Source: Myxococcota bacterium
GTDB lineage: Bacteria > Myxococcota_A > Polyangia > HGW-17
NCBI GenBank assembly: GCA_018821305.1
Contig: JAHJMN010000077.1
Span: 1-60,268, forward strand
DNA: 60,268 nucleotides
Reading direction: 5' to 3'
Positions 6,403 to 15,646 of the stretch are shown piece by piece. Position numbers and translations under genes: made by a program. The notes below the pieces were generated by a model, which made no database searches, was not told where the DNA came from, and saw nothing but the letters and a program-made list of their open reading frames with translations. How positions within the stretch are numbered: position 1 is the stretch's first letter; each line of letters opens with the position of its first letter.

Positions 6403-8838
6403 TTATTTATATCCAAAGATTTTACTTTTAATGTTCATAAGAGTCTTTGCAGATTCACCACCCAGACCTGCGGCAGTGCATATTTTATAGTACTTGAAAG
6501 ACTCTGCACTATTATTTGTATTATGATAATGAGCGGCAAGGTTACATGCGGCCATGGGAGTCCCAAGAGCTTTCCAAATTATGAGTGCAGCATCTACCTG
6601 CCCGGATTGATAAAGAGCAAGTGCTTTATTGAGTCTGGAAGCGGGAGACATACCCTGATCCGGAATGTTTTTAAAATATTCTAGAGCCTTTGAAGCTTTT
6701 CCGCTTCGGAGCATGGTTGATGCAGCGATCTCATCACAGGAACGGATAAAATTACCAATCTGAATACGAATATCTTGAGGTGCATTTTTCCATGTTTTGT
6801 AGAAATTTACTTTAGCAGTGTCATAACGTCCCTGACGATAAGCAAGGTATGCATTTATCAGATCCTGTCCAAATTTATCCCAGGGAGCTTTGAACAGGTC
6901 TGCAATACTTCCTCCAGCCTGAACTTTATTCATATAACGTGTTCCATCTTTATAATTTCCAAGATCAACATATGCCAGAGCAATAAGGAAATCCTTTTGC
7001 CTCTGCTCGGTTTTAGTGAGTTTTGCTTTATATTCATCAAGACTCTCGAGATCTGTAAGGGCATCTTTTCCTTTGCCAAGTCCAAGTCGCATATTAGCCC
7101 TGGCTAAAATAGCACGAACAAGATTCTTTTCTATTTGGGCAGCAAGATCTGGTTCGTTAAGTGAGTTTGAATAACTTTCTTTAAGAACATCAACAGCTTT
7201 TTCAAAGTCACCTTTTAAAATATATGCTACACCAAGATCCATTTCTATACGAGCTTGAATATCACTACTGCGGGATCTCGCCTTTTCTCTCGTGGCTACA
7301 AGAATTTTTACGGCCTCATCAATTTTTCCCTGATCAAGTCTTAATCTACCAAGCAGCCTGTTGAAATGGTAATCATCGGGAAGAGCTTTGAGCCCTTCGG
7401 CAATCAGTTTTTCGCTTTCGGTAATATCATTTTTCATCATGGCAACGAGAGCCATATTGCGAAGTATGTCCATGTTGGTCGGTTGTAATTTGCGGGCTTC
7501 AGAAAGTATATTGAAGGTTTCTATAAGCTTCCCGGCGTTAATTTCTCTCCAACCAATTTTAATCAAGTTTTTAACTGCATATTCTCTGGCTTGAATACTG
7601 TCAGGTCGGGTTTTTACAACATCAGCAAGAACCTTCCGTGCTTCATCAAACCGGTTTGTTTCAACGGCAGCAATTCCATAAATAGTTTTTAGACGCGGAG
7701 ACATAGCCTGATTATTAAGTTTTTCAAGTATATTCCAAGCCTGTTTAGCCTTCTTTTCCATCACCAGAGCGTGGGCAAGTGGAATAATAATATCTTCACT
7801 GTTGGGCCATTTTTTATAAGCAACCTCAAGAGTTTCCACGGCTTTGAAAACCTGTTTCATTTTAATAAATGCAATGCCAGTTTTTATGTATATTTTCATT
7901 TCATTGGGATTGAGTTTCATGGCACGTTGCCACGATCTAACAGCGTCCTGCCGTTTACCCATAGCATAATAAAGATCTCCCACAAGAATCTGCCCTTCAT
8001 AGTCAGCAGGTCGCAAACCAAGGTATCGTCTTGCATAGTTTAAAGCCTGTGTAGCGCTTCCAGAATAAAAGAGTGAAACAGCAAGTCCTATGAAAATACG
8101 AGGGTTTTTGCCTCCATTTGGAGCAACCCTGCGGAAATAAGGTAAGGCTTCTGTATAACGTTTGAGACCTCTAAGCGCTTCAGCTTTACACCATTGAGCC
8201 GAAGGGTACCGATTGTTAATTTTGAGCGCTTTGTCACAATTTTTAAGGGCTTCTTCTGATTTACCAGTTTTTAAATTAAGCTCACCCAGGCGAAAATAAA
8301 CCAGGTGATCAACGTCTTTGCTTATTTCTTTTGGGCGATACTTCAGAAAATTGGAAAACGCATTCAGGGCTTTTTGCCATTCTGATGTCTTACGGTAGTA
8401 AACACCAAGTCCAATTTTGCGGGCTGGTTCGAAATAAGCAAGTGCTAGAGAGGATTTTCCGCGGACTGCTTTTTCAAGATTTCCTGTTCCCTCTTTTACT
8501 TTGCCAGTAAATTGTTGTGAAAGGCCAAGCCACATCTGTAATTCACTGGTACCAGGATTTGCTTTCAAACCATTTTCACATGAACTGATAACATCTCCAA
8601 ACTTTCCTTCGGAATAATAGATTGAGGCAAGCTTTTCCCAGGCTGCAACAACAGTCGCGTCTAACTCAGTAGCCTTAATAAATCTCGTAATGGCTTCTTT
8701 TGAATTACCAGCATCCAAAGCACGTTCACCTTTTTTTAGCTGGTTTATTGCATCTCTGGTAGCACCAGTATTCTGAGCAATGGCTGGCAGAGCGATAGAA
8801 GAAAATAACAAAGTAATTATTAAAATAGAGTTTTTCAT
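6403..8838 (-). CDS. large exported tetratricopeptide repeat protein
   Basis: 811 residues. A signal peptide (MKNSILIITLLFSSIALPAIA) is followed by TPR units across almost the whole chain, for example AITRFIKATELDATVVAAWE and QALNYARRYLGLRPADYEGQ. No enzyme domain is visible. TPR arrays are protein-binding scaffolds, and here the protein should sit in the periplasm or on the outer membrane. It starts two bases after the stop of the membrane phosphatase gene and is followed 11 bases later by the binding-protein-like gene, so the three products probably work together in one envelope-sensing complex. The partner is unknown. Confidence 0.85.
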   Translation of the reverse strand: MKNSILIITLLFSSIALPAIAQNTGATRDAINQLKKGERALDAGNSKEAITRFIKATELDATVVAAWEKLASIYYSEGKFGDVISSCENGLKANPGTSELQMWLGLSQQFTGKVKEGTGNLEKAVRGKSSLALAYFEPARKIGLGVYYRKTSEWQKALNAFSNFLKYRPKEISKDVDHLVYFRLGELNLKTGKSEEALKNCDKALKINNRYPSAQWCKAEALRGLKRYTEALPYFRRVAPNGGKNPRIFIGLAVSLFYSGSATQALNYARRYLGLRPADYEGQILVGDLYYAMGKRQDAVRSWQRAMKLNPNEMKIYIKTGIAFIKMKQVFKAVETLEVAYKKWPNSEDIIIPLAHALVMEKKAKQAWNILEKLNNQAMSPRLKTIYGIAAVETNRFDEARKVLADVVKTRPDSIQAREYAVKNLIKIGWREINAGKLIETFNILSEARKLQPTNMDILRNMALVAMMKNDITESEKLIAEGLKALPDDYHFNRLLGRLRLDQGKIDEAVKILVATREKARSRSSDIQARIEMDLGVAYILKGDFEKAVDVLKESYSNSLNEPDLAAQIEKNLVRAILARANMRLGLGKGKDALTDLESLDEYKAKLTKTEQRQKDFLIALAYVDLGNYKDGTRYMNKVQAGGSIADLFKAPWDKFGQDLINAYLAYRQGRYDTAKVNFYKTWKNAPQDIRIQIGNFIRSCDEIAASTMLRSGKASKALEYFKNIPDQGMSPASRLNKALALYQSGQVDAALIIWKALGTPMAACNLAAHYHNTNNSAESFKYYKICTAAGLGGESAKTLMNIKSKIFGYK

Positions 8839-8840
8839 AT

Positions 8841-10574
8841 TTAAACTCCGTCAGGTTTTCGTGTGTTTTTAACACGGCCGAAAACAAGTGTATGATCATC
8901 CTGATGTGGAATACCATTATAGTAAGTTTCTGCGTCAGCTACAACGGCATCTCTTAATTGAATGAGGGCTTTTCCACTGTTATCTTTGATAACTCTCCTG
9001 AAACGTTTTTCACCATATTCCGCACCTTCAGTATTTTCATCTTCGATAATACCGTCCGTGTACCAGATGATTATATCTTCCGGACTCAGTTCAAGTTCTT
9101 TAATTTCATAATTGGGATTATCCATATTCTCACCCAAACGACTGCCACGAGCCATCAATTGAATATATTTGTCTTCTCCCGAGCGATAAACATATGGAAA
9201 GTTATGTCCAGCATTGGCGTAAGTAATTTTGTTACTTTCAGGGTCAATTATTGAAACAAAACAAGTCATGAAAAAGTTACCCTTTCCACTTGCGGCAATA
9301 ACACTATTTAAAGTAGCCATAAGAGCGGAAAGATCAGGAATTTTATTTTCAATAGTTAATACAGTATCAAATGCACTTTTGGCAGCAGCGGTAATCATTG
9401 CTGCGGGAACACCATGGCCGGTAACATCTCCAATTACAACGAGAAGCCTATCTTTTGATATTTTATAATAAGACCACCAGTCTCCTCCCGTTTCCGAAGC
9501 ACTCTGAAAGTGTCCTACGAGATCAATAAATGGAAACCGGTGAACTTTATCTTCAGGAACCAGTGTTTCCTGAATGGTCCTGGCAACTTCCAACTCTTTT
9601 GCCATAACAGCCTTTTTTTCTGTTTCCTGGAGAAGAATAACTAGATTGTCCGCCATAAAGTTAAATCCTTCTCCGAGTATTTGAATCTCATCATTTGTAC
9701 GAATGTTGACCCGGTGACCGAGATCTCCCTGAGCAAATGTTGCAAAGCTGTTTACAAGACCCTTTATAGGTCTCGTTATTCTGAGCCCCTGAAAAACTGC
9801 AATAAATGCTCCGAGTAAAAGAAGAACCGCGCCGAAAATGATAATTTTATTAAGCGTATCCTTTTGTTCTTTTTTAAGCGATTCCGCCAGTTTTTTCTCA
9901 TACTCATTGAGTGATTTGAGATTATAAATCATGGAAATTGTGCCAATATATTGATTTTCTTCAATTATTGGTTTTGAAAAAAGCATGATTTGAGTGTCAT
10001 TACCACTTTTTTTAATAATGCCATCAGCACCAGCAACAATGACATCTTTCCCAGATGGAAGACCAACAGGGTCGGGCCGTTCAACCTTAATTTTCATTTT
10101 TGTTAAATCAGTACCCTTAGCGGCAAGAAATTCGGACCATGGAAAACCAGTGAATACTACTTCTTTTTTTCCGAGAGAGCGATCGCCCACCAGATAAGTC
10201 TTATCTTCCCTTTTAACAGCAGCCTGAGGGTATCTTGAATCATAATAACCAATAAGATTCCCGCGGTTATCAAACGCAGCAATTGCATCAATTTTTGAGT
10301 CTTCTCGACCAACGGGAGGAATTGCGTCAGATAATTCAGCAAACTCCGAAGATTTGAGAAATTTTGATGTAAGTTTGCTGAGGGTAAAAAGTTGTGCTTT
10401 TCCAGCAAACTTAAGATTTTGAATATACTGCTCTTTTTGTTCAGAACCAGTTGTTAGATAAACCTTTTCCAGTCGTTTCGAGCTCATAAAGCCGAAACCC
10501 CCAAGAAGTACGAGGATAAGGAAAAGAGTGCCGATAATAATTCGCCATGCAATAGAGATTCTTGGTCCAGCCAT
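8841..10574 (-). CDS. membrane PP2C/SpoIIE-type serine phosphatase with HAMP domain
   Basis: A 577-residue signalling phosphatase. A membrane helix lies at about 9-30, an extracytoplasmic sensor region at about 31-243 and a second helix at about 244-264. A HAMP linker follows (RITRPIKGL, to about 320), then a SpoIIE/RsbU phosphatase domain from about 345. Metal-binding acidic residues are seen in GGDWW (D365), GDVTGHG (D383) and WYTDGIIE. Family members usually dephosphorylate an anti-sigma-factor antagonist (STAS protein). No STAS protein or anti-sigma kinase is encoded in this window, so the partner lies elsewhere. It is the first gene of an operon with the exported TPR and binding-protein-like genes. 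A full family B repeat ends 12 bases before its start codon. Confidence 0.88.
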   Translation of the reverse strand: MAGPRISIAWRIIIGTLFLILVLLGGFGFMSSKRLEKVYLTTGSEQKEQYIQNLKFAGKAQLFTLSKLTSKFLKSSEFAELSDAIPPVGREDSKIDAIAAFDNRGNLIGYYDSRYPQAAVKREDKTYLVGDRSLGKKEVVFTGFPWSEFLAAKGTDLTKMKIKVERPDPVGLPSGKDVIVAGADGIIKKSGNDTQIMLFSKPIIEENQYIGTISMIYNLKSLNEYEKKLAESLKKEQKDTLNKIIIFGAVLLLLGAFIAVFQGLRITRPIKGLVNSFATFAQGDLGHRVNIRTNDEIQILGEGFNFMADNLVILLQETEKKAVMAKELEVARTIQETLVPEDKVHRFPFIDLVGHFQSASETGGDWWSYYKISKDRLLVVIGDVTGHGVPAAMITAAAKSAFDTVLTIENKIPDLSALMATLNSVIAASGKGNFFMTCFVSIIDPESNKITYANAGHNFPYVYRSGEDKYIQLMARGSRLGENMDNPNYEIKELELSPEDIIIWYTDGIIEDENTEGAEYGEKRFRRVIKDNSGKALIQLRDAVVADAETYYNGIPHQDDHTLVFGRVKNTRKPDGV

Positions 10575-10585
10575 TTTTCACCTGT

Positions 10586-10687
10586 CTAGGCCACTTCTGT
10601 AACTATACGATTGTGTTGAATTTCAAAAATAGAATTTAACACTGAAAATAATGTAATTTCGATCCTTATAAAACAGAAAGTGGTCTA
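10586..10687 (-). repeat. family B repeat, full subtype with paired ends (copy 1)
   Basis: Read on the minus strand: left end TAGACCACTTTCTGT, internal AAGGATCGAAAT and a TTGAAATTC/AACACAATCGTATAG stretch, right end ACAGAAGTGGCCTAG. The ends can pair with each other. It shares the internal words with 18545-18648 and 54536-54640. Confidence 0.75.
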
Positions 10688-10849
10688 ATCAATATTAATG
10701 GACTCAAAGCGGTTTTCCAAGCGGTAAAAACAAAAAAATTGATACTTAAGTTAAAATACTACTAAAAATAAAATTAAAAATATGTTTAAAAGCAATAATT
10801 TTAGTACTTTAGAAAAAATAAAATAAGAAAGGAATCAACAAATAGATCT

Positions 10850-10944
10850 TAACCGGTTTCGGGATAAAAAAATCGAAATCGGGAAAGTAAGTGGAATATT
10901 ACGTTCTTTTGTAATTATGCATTGATGTTGAATGATTACGCTGC
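10850..10944 (+). repeat. family B repeat, one-sided subtype (copy 3)
   Basis: Contains CCGGTTTCGGGATAAA, AATCGAAATCGGGAAAGTA, TTTTGTAATTATGCATTG and TTGAATGATTACG, in the same order as the copies at 364-465 and 2450-2548. The 160 bases between this copy and 10687 are very AT-rich and hold nothing I can identify beyond a second AAGCGGT word pair near 10710. Confidence 0.65.
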
Positions 10945-10966
10945 AGTTTGAAAACTGAATAATTGG

Positions 10967-13426
10967 TTAATCCGGTGGAATAGATACCAGAACTTCTCTT
11001 TGATTCTGGTGATTTGGACGGCTGACAATACCTTCGATTTCCATTCTTTCTATGATTCTCGCAGCCCTGTTGTAACCAATCTTTAATTTTCGCTGAAGAT
11101 AAGAAATTGAAGCGATTCTGTCTCTACTTATAATATCAACAGCCAAATCCCATTTTGAATCCAGAGGTTCGTCGGTAACATCTTCAATATCTGCATCATC
11201 GTCCGTAACTATACTCAAGTCATAAGAAGGTGTTCCCTGACTTCGGAGGTGTTCTACAACACTCATAATTTCCGCAGTGCTCACATAACTTCCATGAACA
11301 CGAGCTGGAGCAAGTCCACGGTCGGCATAAAGCATGTCGCCATTCCCAAGTAGAGTTTCAGCACCATGTTTATCAAGTACAACTTTGGAATCTATTCGTG
11401 AAGAAACCATGAATGCAATTCTCGTGGGAAAGTTACTTTTAATAAGTCCAGTAATAACATCCGTGGAAGGTCTCTGGGTTGCTACAATGAGGTGTATACC
11501 AACAGCTCTTGCTTTCTGAGCAATTCTAGCGACGGCGATTTCCACATCTTTTGCAGCTACCATCATAAGATCTGCGAATTCATCAATTACGATAACAATG
11601 GAAGGCAGGTGTTCCGGGATCTCATCAATCCCACGGTCTCGAATACTTTCAATCCTCGTATTATAATCCGCAAGATTTCTGACATGAAGTTCCGCTAAGA
11701 GTGCATATCTGCGTTCCATTTCTCTGACAGCCCATTGTAATGCCAGAGATGCTTTTCCCGGATCAGTTACCACTGGTAAAAGCAAGTGAGGAATATCGTT
11801 ATATATACTAAGCTCAACCATTTTAGGATCAATCAGAATGAATTTTACCTCTTTGGGGGTAGCTCTGTACAGAATACTCATTATCATTGTGTTGATCCCG
11901 ACGCTTTTTCCTGAACCTGTAGAACCAGCAACAAGAAGGTGAGGTGCTTTTGCGAGATCACATACTACAGGGCGTCCTTTTATATCTTTTCCAAGGACCA
12001 TCGTGAGATAACTTTTTGATTTGGTAAATAAATCGCTTGTAATTAATTCTTTAAGATAGACAGTTTGCCGGATTTCATTTGGAACTTCAATTCCTACGGC
12101 GGATTTTCCTGGAATTGGCGCAACAATTCTCACTCTTGTAGCTGCCAGCGACAATGCCAGATCTTTATCAAGACTTTCTATTTTTGATACTCGGATCCCA
12201 GCTTCGGGAACAAATTCATACATTGTTACAACAGGTCCTGGATGAATTTCTTCAACTCTGCCCTTTATTTTATAATCCACCATGCTGGAAACTAAACGCT
12301 CCGCAAGAGCGATCATTGCCTGTCGATCTTCCTGTTCGTTTACAGGTGGTTCATAGTGAAGCATTTCGATATCGGGAAGAATAAACTCACCATAGTCAGT
12401 TACGGCAAGACGAGGGGACTGGGAAGACTCCGGAACCGGATCCGACTTCACAATAGCATGAATTCTTATTCCGCCCGCATCCGCCACGACGGGATCATCG
12501 GTAATTATTCCTTCCAGAATTTCCGGCTCTGGATCCCTGGAAACTTCGCTGGTTACTGATTTCTTTTCTATTTTATCGTTTTCAATAGATACAGGAACAG
12601 TTTTTTCTATATTATTAATGTCATTTTCTGTATCTGCTATCTTTGGAGTACTTTTGCGACGTGCCTTTATTTTTGCAGGTTCTTTTAAAGCAGAAATGCT
12701 ATCAATATATTCAGATGGTGACGCAGTTTCATTAGCTTTTTTTGTGATAGTAACCTCAACGGTTTTTTCCTCCGATGTGACAGGCAATTGTTCAGAAGAC
12801 TCTTCAGTATAGCCCTCAGGTCCCCATGTAAAGAGCGAGGAGATATTTTTGTAAATCCAAACACTTACTGCAGCCAGAATTAATCCAGTCTTTTTAATAC
12901 CCCCAATGAGTGTTCGCGCTACCGTAATCGGAGATGCCTGTGTAGCTAAAACCAGAAAAAGTACCATAATTATAGAAAAAATAAGAAAACTTCCAACTCT
13001 GGAAAAAAAACTGATTCCGAGAGTTCCTAAATATTCACCTGTTTTACCACCGGATGAAAGACCCTGAAGTCTGTATGATGGAAAAAGAAGAAACAAAATA
13101 ATGGTTCCGGTAATTGTTGCTCCGGAATATCCCAGCCACAATCGAGCATCCCGTATAGAAAAACGCTGACTGAAAATACCCCAGGAAATAGAAAAAAGAG
13201 CAGCAATTACAAGCCAACTGCCCATTCCAAAAACTGCATAAAGGCCAAGGGCAAGAAGTTGACCGAAGGGTCCCATAAGTTTTCCGTCTCCAGCCATAAG
13301 AGACAAAAGAGCTCCCGCAAGTAGAACACTTAATCCAAGTATAACGATGCCCCACATCTCACGGCGGATGTTGATTTCTCTTGTGGATCCGGAAGGAGAT
13401 CCGGTTCGCTGTGTTGCCTGAGTCAT
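10967..13426 (-). CDS. ftsK: DNA translocase FtsK/SpoIIIE
   Basis: An 819-residue translocase that pumps chromosomal DNA and resolves termini at the division septum. About four membrane helices occupy the first 190 residues. A charged, Glu/Lys-rich linker of about 150 residues follows, then the alpha and beta motor domains with Walker A AGSTGSGKS near 499-507 and Walker B VIVIDEFADLMM. The C-terminal gamma winged helix (YLQRKLKIGYNRAARIIERM) reads the orienting DNA motifs. The linker is short compared with E. coli FtsK, giving the common SpoIIIE-like length. GAAGGTG lies just before the ATG. Confidence 0.95.
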   Translation of the reverse strand: MTQATQRTGSPSGSTREINIRREMWGIVILGLSVLLAGALLSLMAGDGKLMGPFGQLLALGLYAVFGMGSWLVIAALFSISWGIFSQRFSIRDARLWLGYSGATITGTIILFLLFPSYRLQGLSSGGKTGEYLGTLGISFFSRVGSFLIFSIIMVLFLVLATQASPITVARTLIGGIKKTGLILAAVSVWIYKNISSLFTWGPEGYTEESSEQLPVTSEEKTVEVTITKKANETASPSEYIDSISALKEPAKIKARRKSTPKIADTENDINNIEKTVPVSIENDKIEKKSVTSEVSRDPEPEILEGIITDDPVVADAGGIRIHAIVKSDPVPESSQSPRLAVTDYGEFILPDIEMLHYEPPVNEQEDRQAMIALAERLVSSMVDYKIKGRVEEIHPGPVVTMYEFVPEAGIRVSKIESLDKDLALSLAATRVRIVAPIPGKSAVGIEVPNEIRQTVYLKELITSDLFTKSKSYLTMVLGKDIKGRPVVCDLAKAPHLLVAGSTGSGKSVGINTMIMSILYRATPKEVKFILIDPKMVELSIYNDIPHLLLPVVTDPGKASLALQWAVREMERRYALLAELHVRNLADYNTRIESIRDRGIDEIPEHLPSIVIVIDEFADLMMVAAKDVEIAVARIAQKARAVGIHLIVATQRPSTDVITGLIKSNFPTRIAFMVSSRIDSKVVLDKHGAETLLGNGDMLYADRGLAPARVHGSYVSTAEIMSVVEHLRSQGTPSYDLSIVTDDDADIEDVTDEPLDSKWDLAVDIISRDRIASISYLQRKLKIGYNRAARIIERMEIEGIVSRPNHQNQREVLVSIPPD

Positions 13427-13604
13427 TTATCACCTTCACTGACAGACAAATCCGAATAATACAGAAAGTCTGCTTGATTGAAGATTGTTCCATATTATCA
13501 ATAACATAAGTTGTTGTGAAAATTAGGAAAAATCCACTTCTGAAAGACTATAAAACCGAAGAGTGGATAAATCAAAATTCGTGTTTTTTAAAATAAGGTT
13601 AGAA

Positions 13605-13997
13605 TCAGGGTTGGTCTTCTTCTTGACGCTGGATAAATGTCGAAATATGCTTTTTTATTTCAAGGCTGAGAATAGGAAAATAAGTTTTCACAAATTTTTC
13701 AGATATGCGCTTGATGTTAAAATTGATTTCAATACTCATGTCGTCATTTTTTTTAAGCAAAGCATCATTCATATGCAAGAGTCTGGCTATAAGTGCAGTG
13801 AGGGAATCAATGCTGTCAATAAAAACCATGGCATAGATATCTTCAAATCTTTCCATGCCTATAGAATTATTGATCATTTCAGGATAATTACTGGAAAAAA
13901 ATCCAAGTACGACATTGTGATATTCATCCTTGAATATCTCAAAGATATTAGTGAATATTTTTTCCTGGACCACTGTGTCAAGCTCGCTGAAATACAT
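13605..13997 (-). CDS. hypothetical protein upstream of ftsK
   Basis: I do not recognise this 130-residue protein. It is helical and charged, with no signal peptide, membrane helix or known motif, and ends in a QRQEEDQP tail. An in-frame TAA lies four codons before the ATG, so this is the only good start, yet no Shine-Dalgarno precedes it (TCTCTCCCGGCC). It lies on the same strand as ftsK, 178 bases upstream. A 166-codon frame on the other strand overlaps it, but its composition looks like antisense shadow. The call is tentative. Confidence 0.5.
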   Translation of the reverse strand: MYFSELDTVVQEKIFTNIFEIFKDEYHNVVLGFFSSNYPEMINNSIGMERFEDIYAMVFIDSIDSLTALIARLLHMNDALLKKNDDMSIEINFNIKRISEKFVKTYFPILSLEIKKHISTFIQRQEEDQP

Positions 13998-14206
13998 GGC
14001 CGGGAGAGATTAGCAGTATTTTATGGAATCTCAATGGTAAAATCTCTTAATTCAAATAAGTGATTGATGTGCACTATTGATACAGCGATTTTTTACGTTT
14101 TTTTTATCACAATATAATATTGTAAACTGACCAGAAAAGCTTGTACCATGAGATCAAACAGTTATGGAAACGAAGGACCTGACAACATGTAATTCAATAT
14201 TTTACT

Positions 14207-14237
14207 TTGACAATTTTAAAATTGATACATATATAAT
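14207..14237 (+). promoter_or_regulatory. sigma-70-type promoter of the OFA transporter gene
   Basis: TTGACA at 14207-14212 is followed 17 bases later by TATATA (14230-14235) and 19 bases later by a perfect TATAAT (14232-14237). It lies about 60 bases before the ATG, whose AAAGGAG is well placed. Nothing else is seen in the 300-base gap before it. Confidence 0.6.
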
Positions 14238-14295
14238 CCACCCTGTCTGAACCAGAAATTTGGTATGACTCAATTTTCAATAAAGGAGTGTTAAA

Positions 14296-15501
14296 ATGAG
14301 TGATTCAGTCATAGGATCTAAACGCGGATGGACTGTTGTTGCCGCCGGTATTGGTATCAATTTGGCTCTAGGCGTACTTTATGCCTGGAGTGTTATTTCT
14401 AAAGCTATCCCCCAAAGTTGGGGATGGAGCGAAGCGGAAAAGGCTCTTCCATACACAATAGCTTGCCTCACATTTGCTTTTATGATGGTTCCTGCCGGTC
14501 GTCTTCAGGATAAACTTGGTCCTCGTATTGTGGCTTCCATCGGAGGCGTTCTGGTCGGTATTGGTATGATTATGGCCAGTTTCTTTACTTCCGTTGCCAT
14601 GTTCATTGTATTCTTCGGATTACTTGCCGGAACAGGTATTGGTTTTGGTTACGCAAGTGCAACCCCACCAGCTATTAAATGGTTTCCCCCGGCAAAAACC
14701 GGTATGATTGCAGGTCTTGTGGTTGCAGGGTTTGGTCTTGCCTCCGTTTATATTGCTCCTTCAGTTAAATTCATGATTGGTGCAGTTGGACTCCAGAAAA
14801 CCATGCTTATTCTGGGTGGAGCATTTTTCGTTATAGTTGTTGGCCTCGCTCAGTTGCTTATTAATCCACCCACGGTCGCTGCGCCAAAACCCGCTGCGGG
14901 ATCAGCACCTGCTGCTTCCTCAAATGATTTTGCTCCCATGGAACTGTTTAAGACACCTCAGTTTTTTTTCCTGTGGATCATGTATGCAATTAACGCTGGT
15001 GCAGGTCTTATGGTTATTGGAAAACTTGCCGGTGTTGTTAAAGCACAAGCCGCTTCTGAAGCCGGGTTTATACTCGTTGCACTCTTAGCTGTAGGTAATG
15101 CCGGTGGACGAGTTGTTGCCGGAACTTTTTCAGATAAACTTGGTCGTATTCGTACCCTGCAGATTTTTGCAGTTTTACAGGCTTTATTGATGTTTGCCAC
15201 CCCATTCATCAACAGTCTTGCGGTTCTTGTTATTTTCTCTATGCTTATTGGCGCAAGTTATGGTTCAAATCTGGCTGTTTTCCCGTCAATTACAAAAGAT
15301 TTCTTTGGCATCAAAAACTTTGGCGTCAACTATGGCCTTGTATTTACATCATGGGGTGTAGGTTCACTTATGGCTCTGGTTTCCGGTATAATTAAAGACA
15401 AAACAGGTTCTTTTAAATTAGCCTTCTTTATTGCTGGTGGCCTCCTTATTTTTAGTATTTTACTCTCCTTCGTAATTAAAAAGCCCGAAAAATCTGCCTG
15501 A
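14296..15501 (+). CDS. MFS transporter, oxalate/formate antiporter (OFA) family
   Basis: A 401-residue inner membrane transporter with twelve predicted helices. The start of helix 1 (GWTVVAAGIGINLALGVLYA, then WSV) and the following QSWGWS are typical of the OFA branch of the major facilitator superfamily. The loop-2 motif appears as GRLQDKLGPR. The cytoplasmic loop after helix 6 is Ala/Pro-rich (TVAAPKPAAGSAPAA). OFA members move small carboxylates such as oxalate, formate, lactate or pyruvate; the substrate here cannot be told. AAAGGAG precedes the ATG and a good promoter lies upstream. It appears monocistronic. Confidence 0.88.
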   Translation: MSDSVIGSKRGWTVVAAGIGINLALGVLYAWSVISKAIPQSWGWSEAEKALPYTIACLTFAFMMVPAGRLQDKLGPRIVASIGGVLVGIGMIMASFFTSVAMFIVFFGLLAGTGIGFGYASATPPAIKWFPPAKTGMIAGLVVAGFGLASVYIAPSVKFMIGAVGLQKTMLILGGAFFVIVVGLAQLLINPPTVAAPKPAAGSAPAASSNDFAPMELFKTPQFFFLWIMYAINAGAGLMVIGKLAGVVKAQAASEAGFILVALLAVGNAGGRVVAGTFSDKLGRIRTLQIFAVLQALLMFATPFINSLAVLVIFSMLIGASYGSNLAVFPSITKDFFGIKNFGVNYGLVFTSWGVGSLMALVSGIIKDKTGSFKLAFFIAGGLLIFSILLSFVIKKPEKSA

Positions 15502-15646
15502 TCAGAGATTTTATCTTTTGTTAGCATGAAATAAATATTCAAAAACCCTTGTTTCTTTTACCAGCAGATGATATTTTTATTCACAGTAAAAGTTATATTT
15601 TTAAATATTGATATTGTTTATTAATTTAATGTAATTTGAGGTAGTT

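Noticed and set aside
13563-14063. 166-codon plus-strand frame overlapping the hypothetical gene upstream of ftsK
   Set aside because: It starts with GTG without a ribosome site, and its composition (many Phe, Ile, His and Lys) looks like the antisense shadow of the minus-strand frame.
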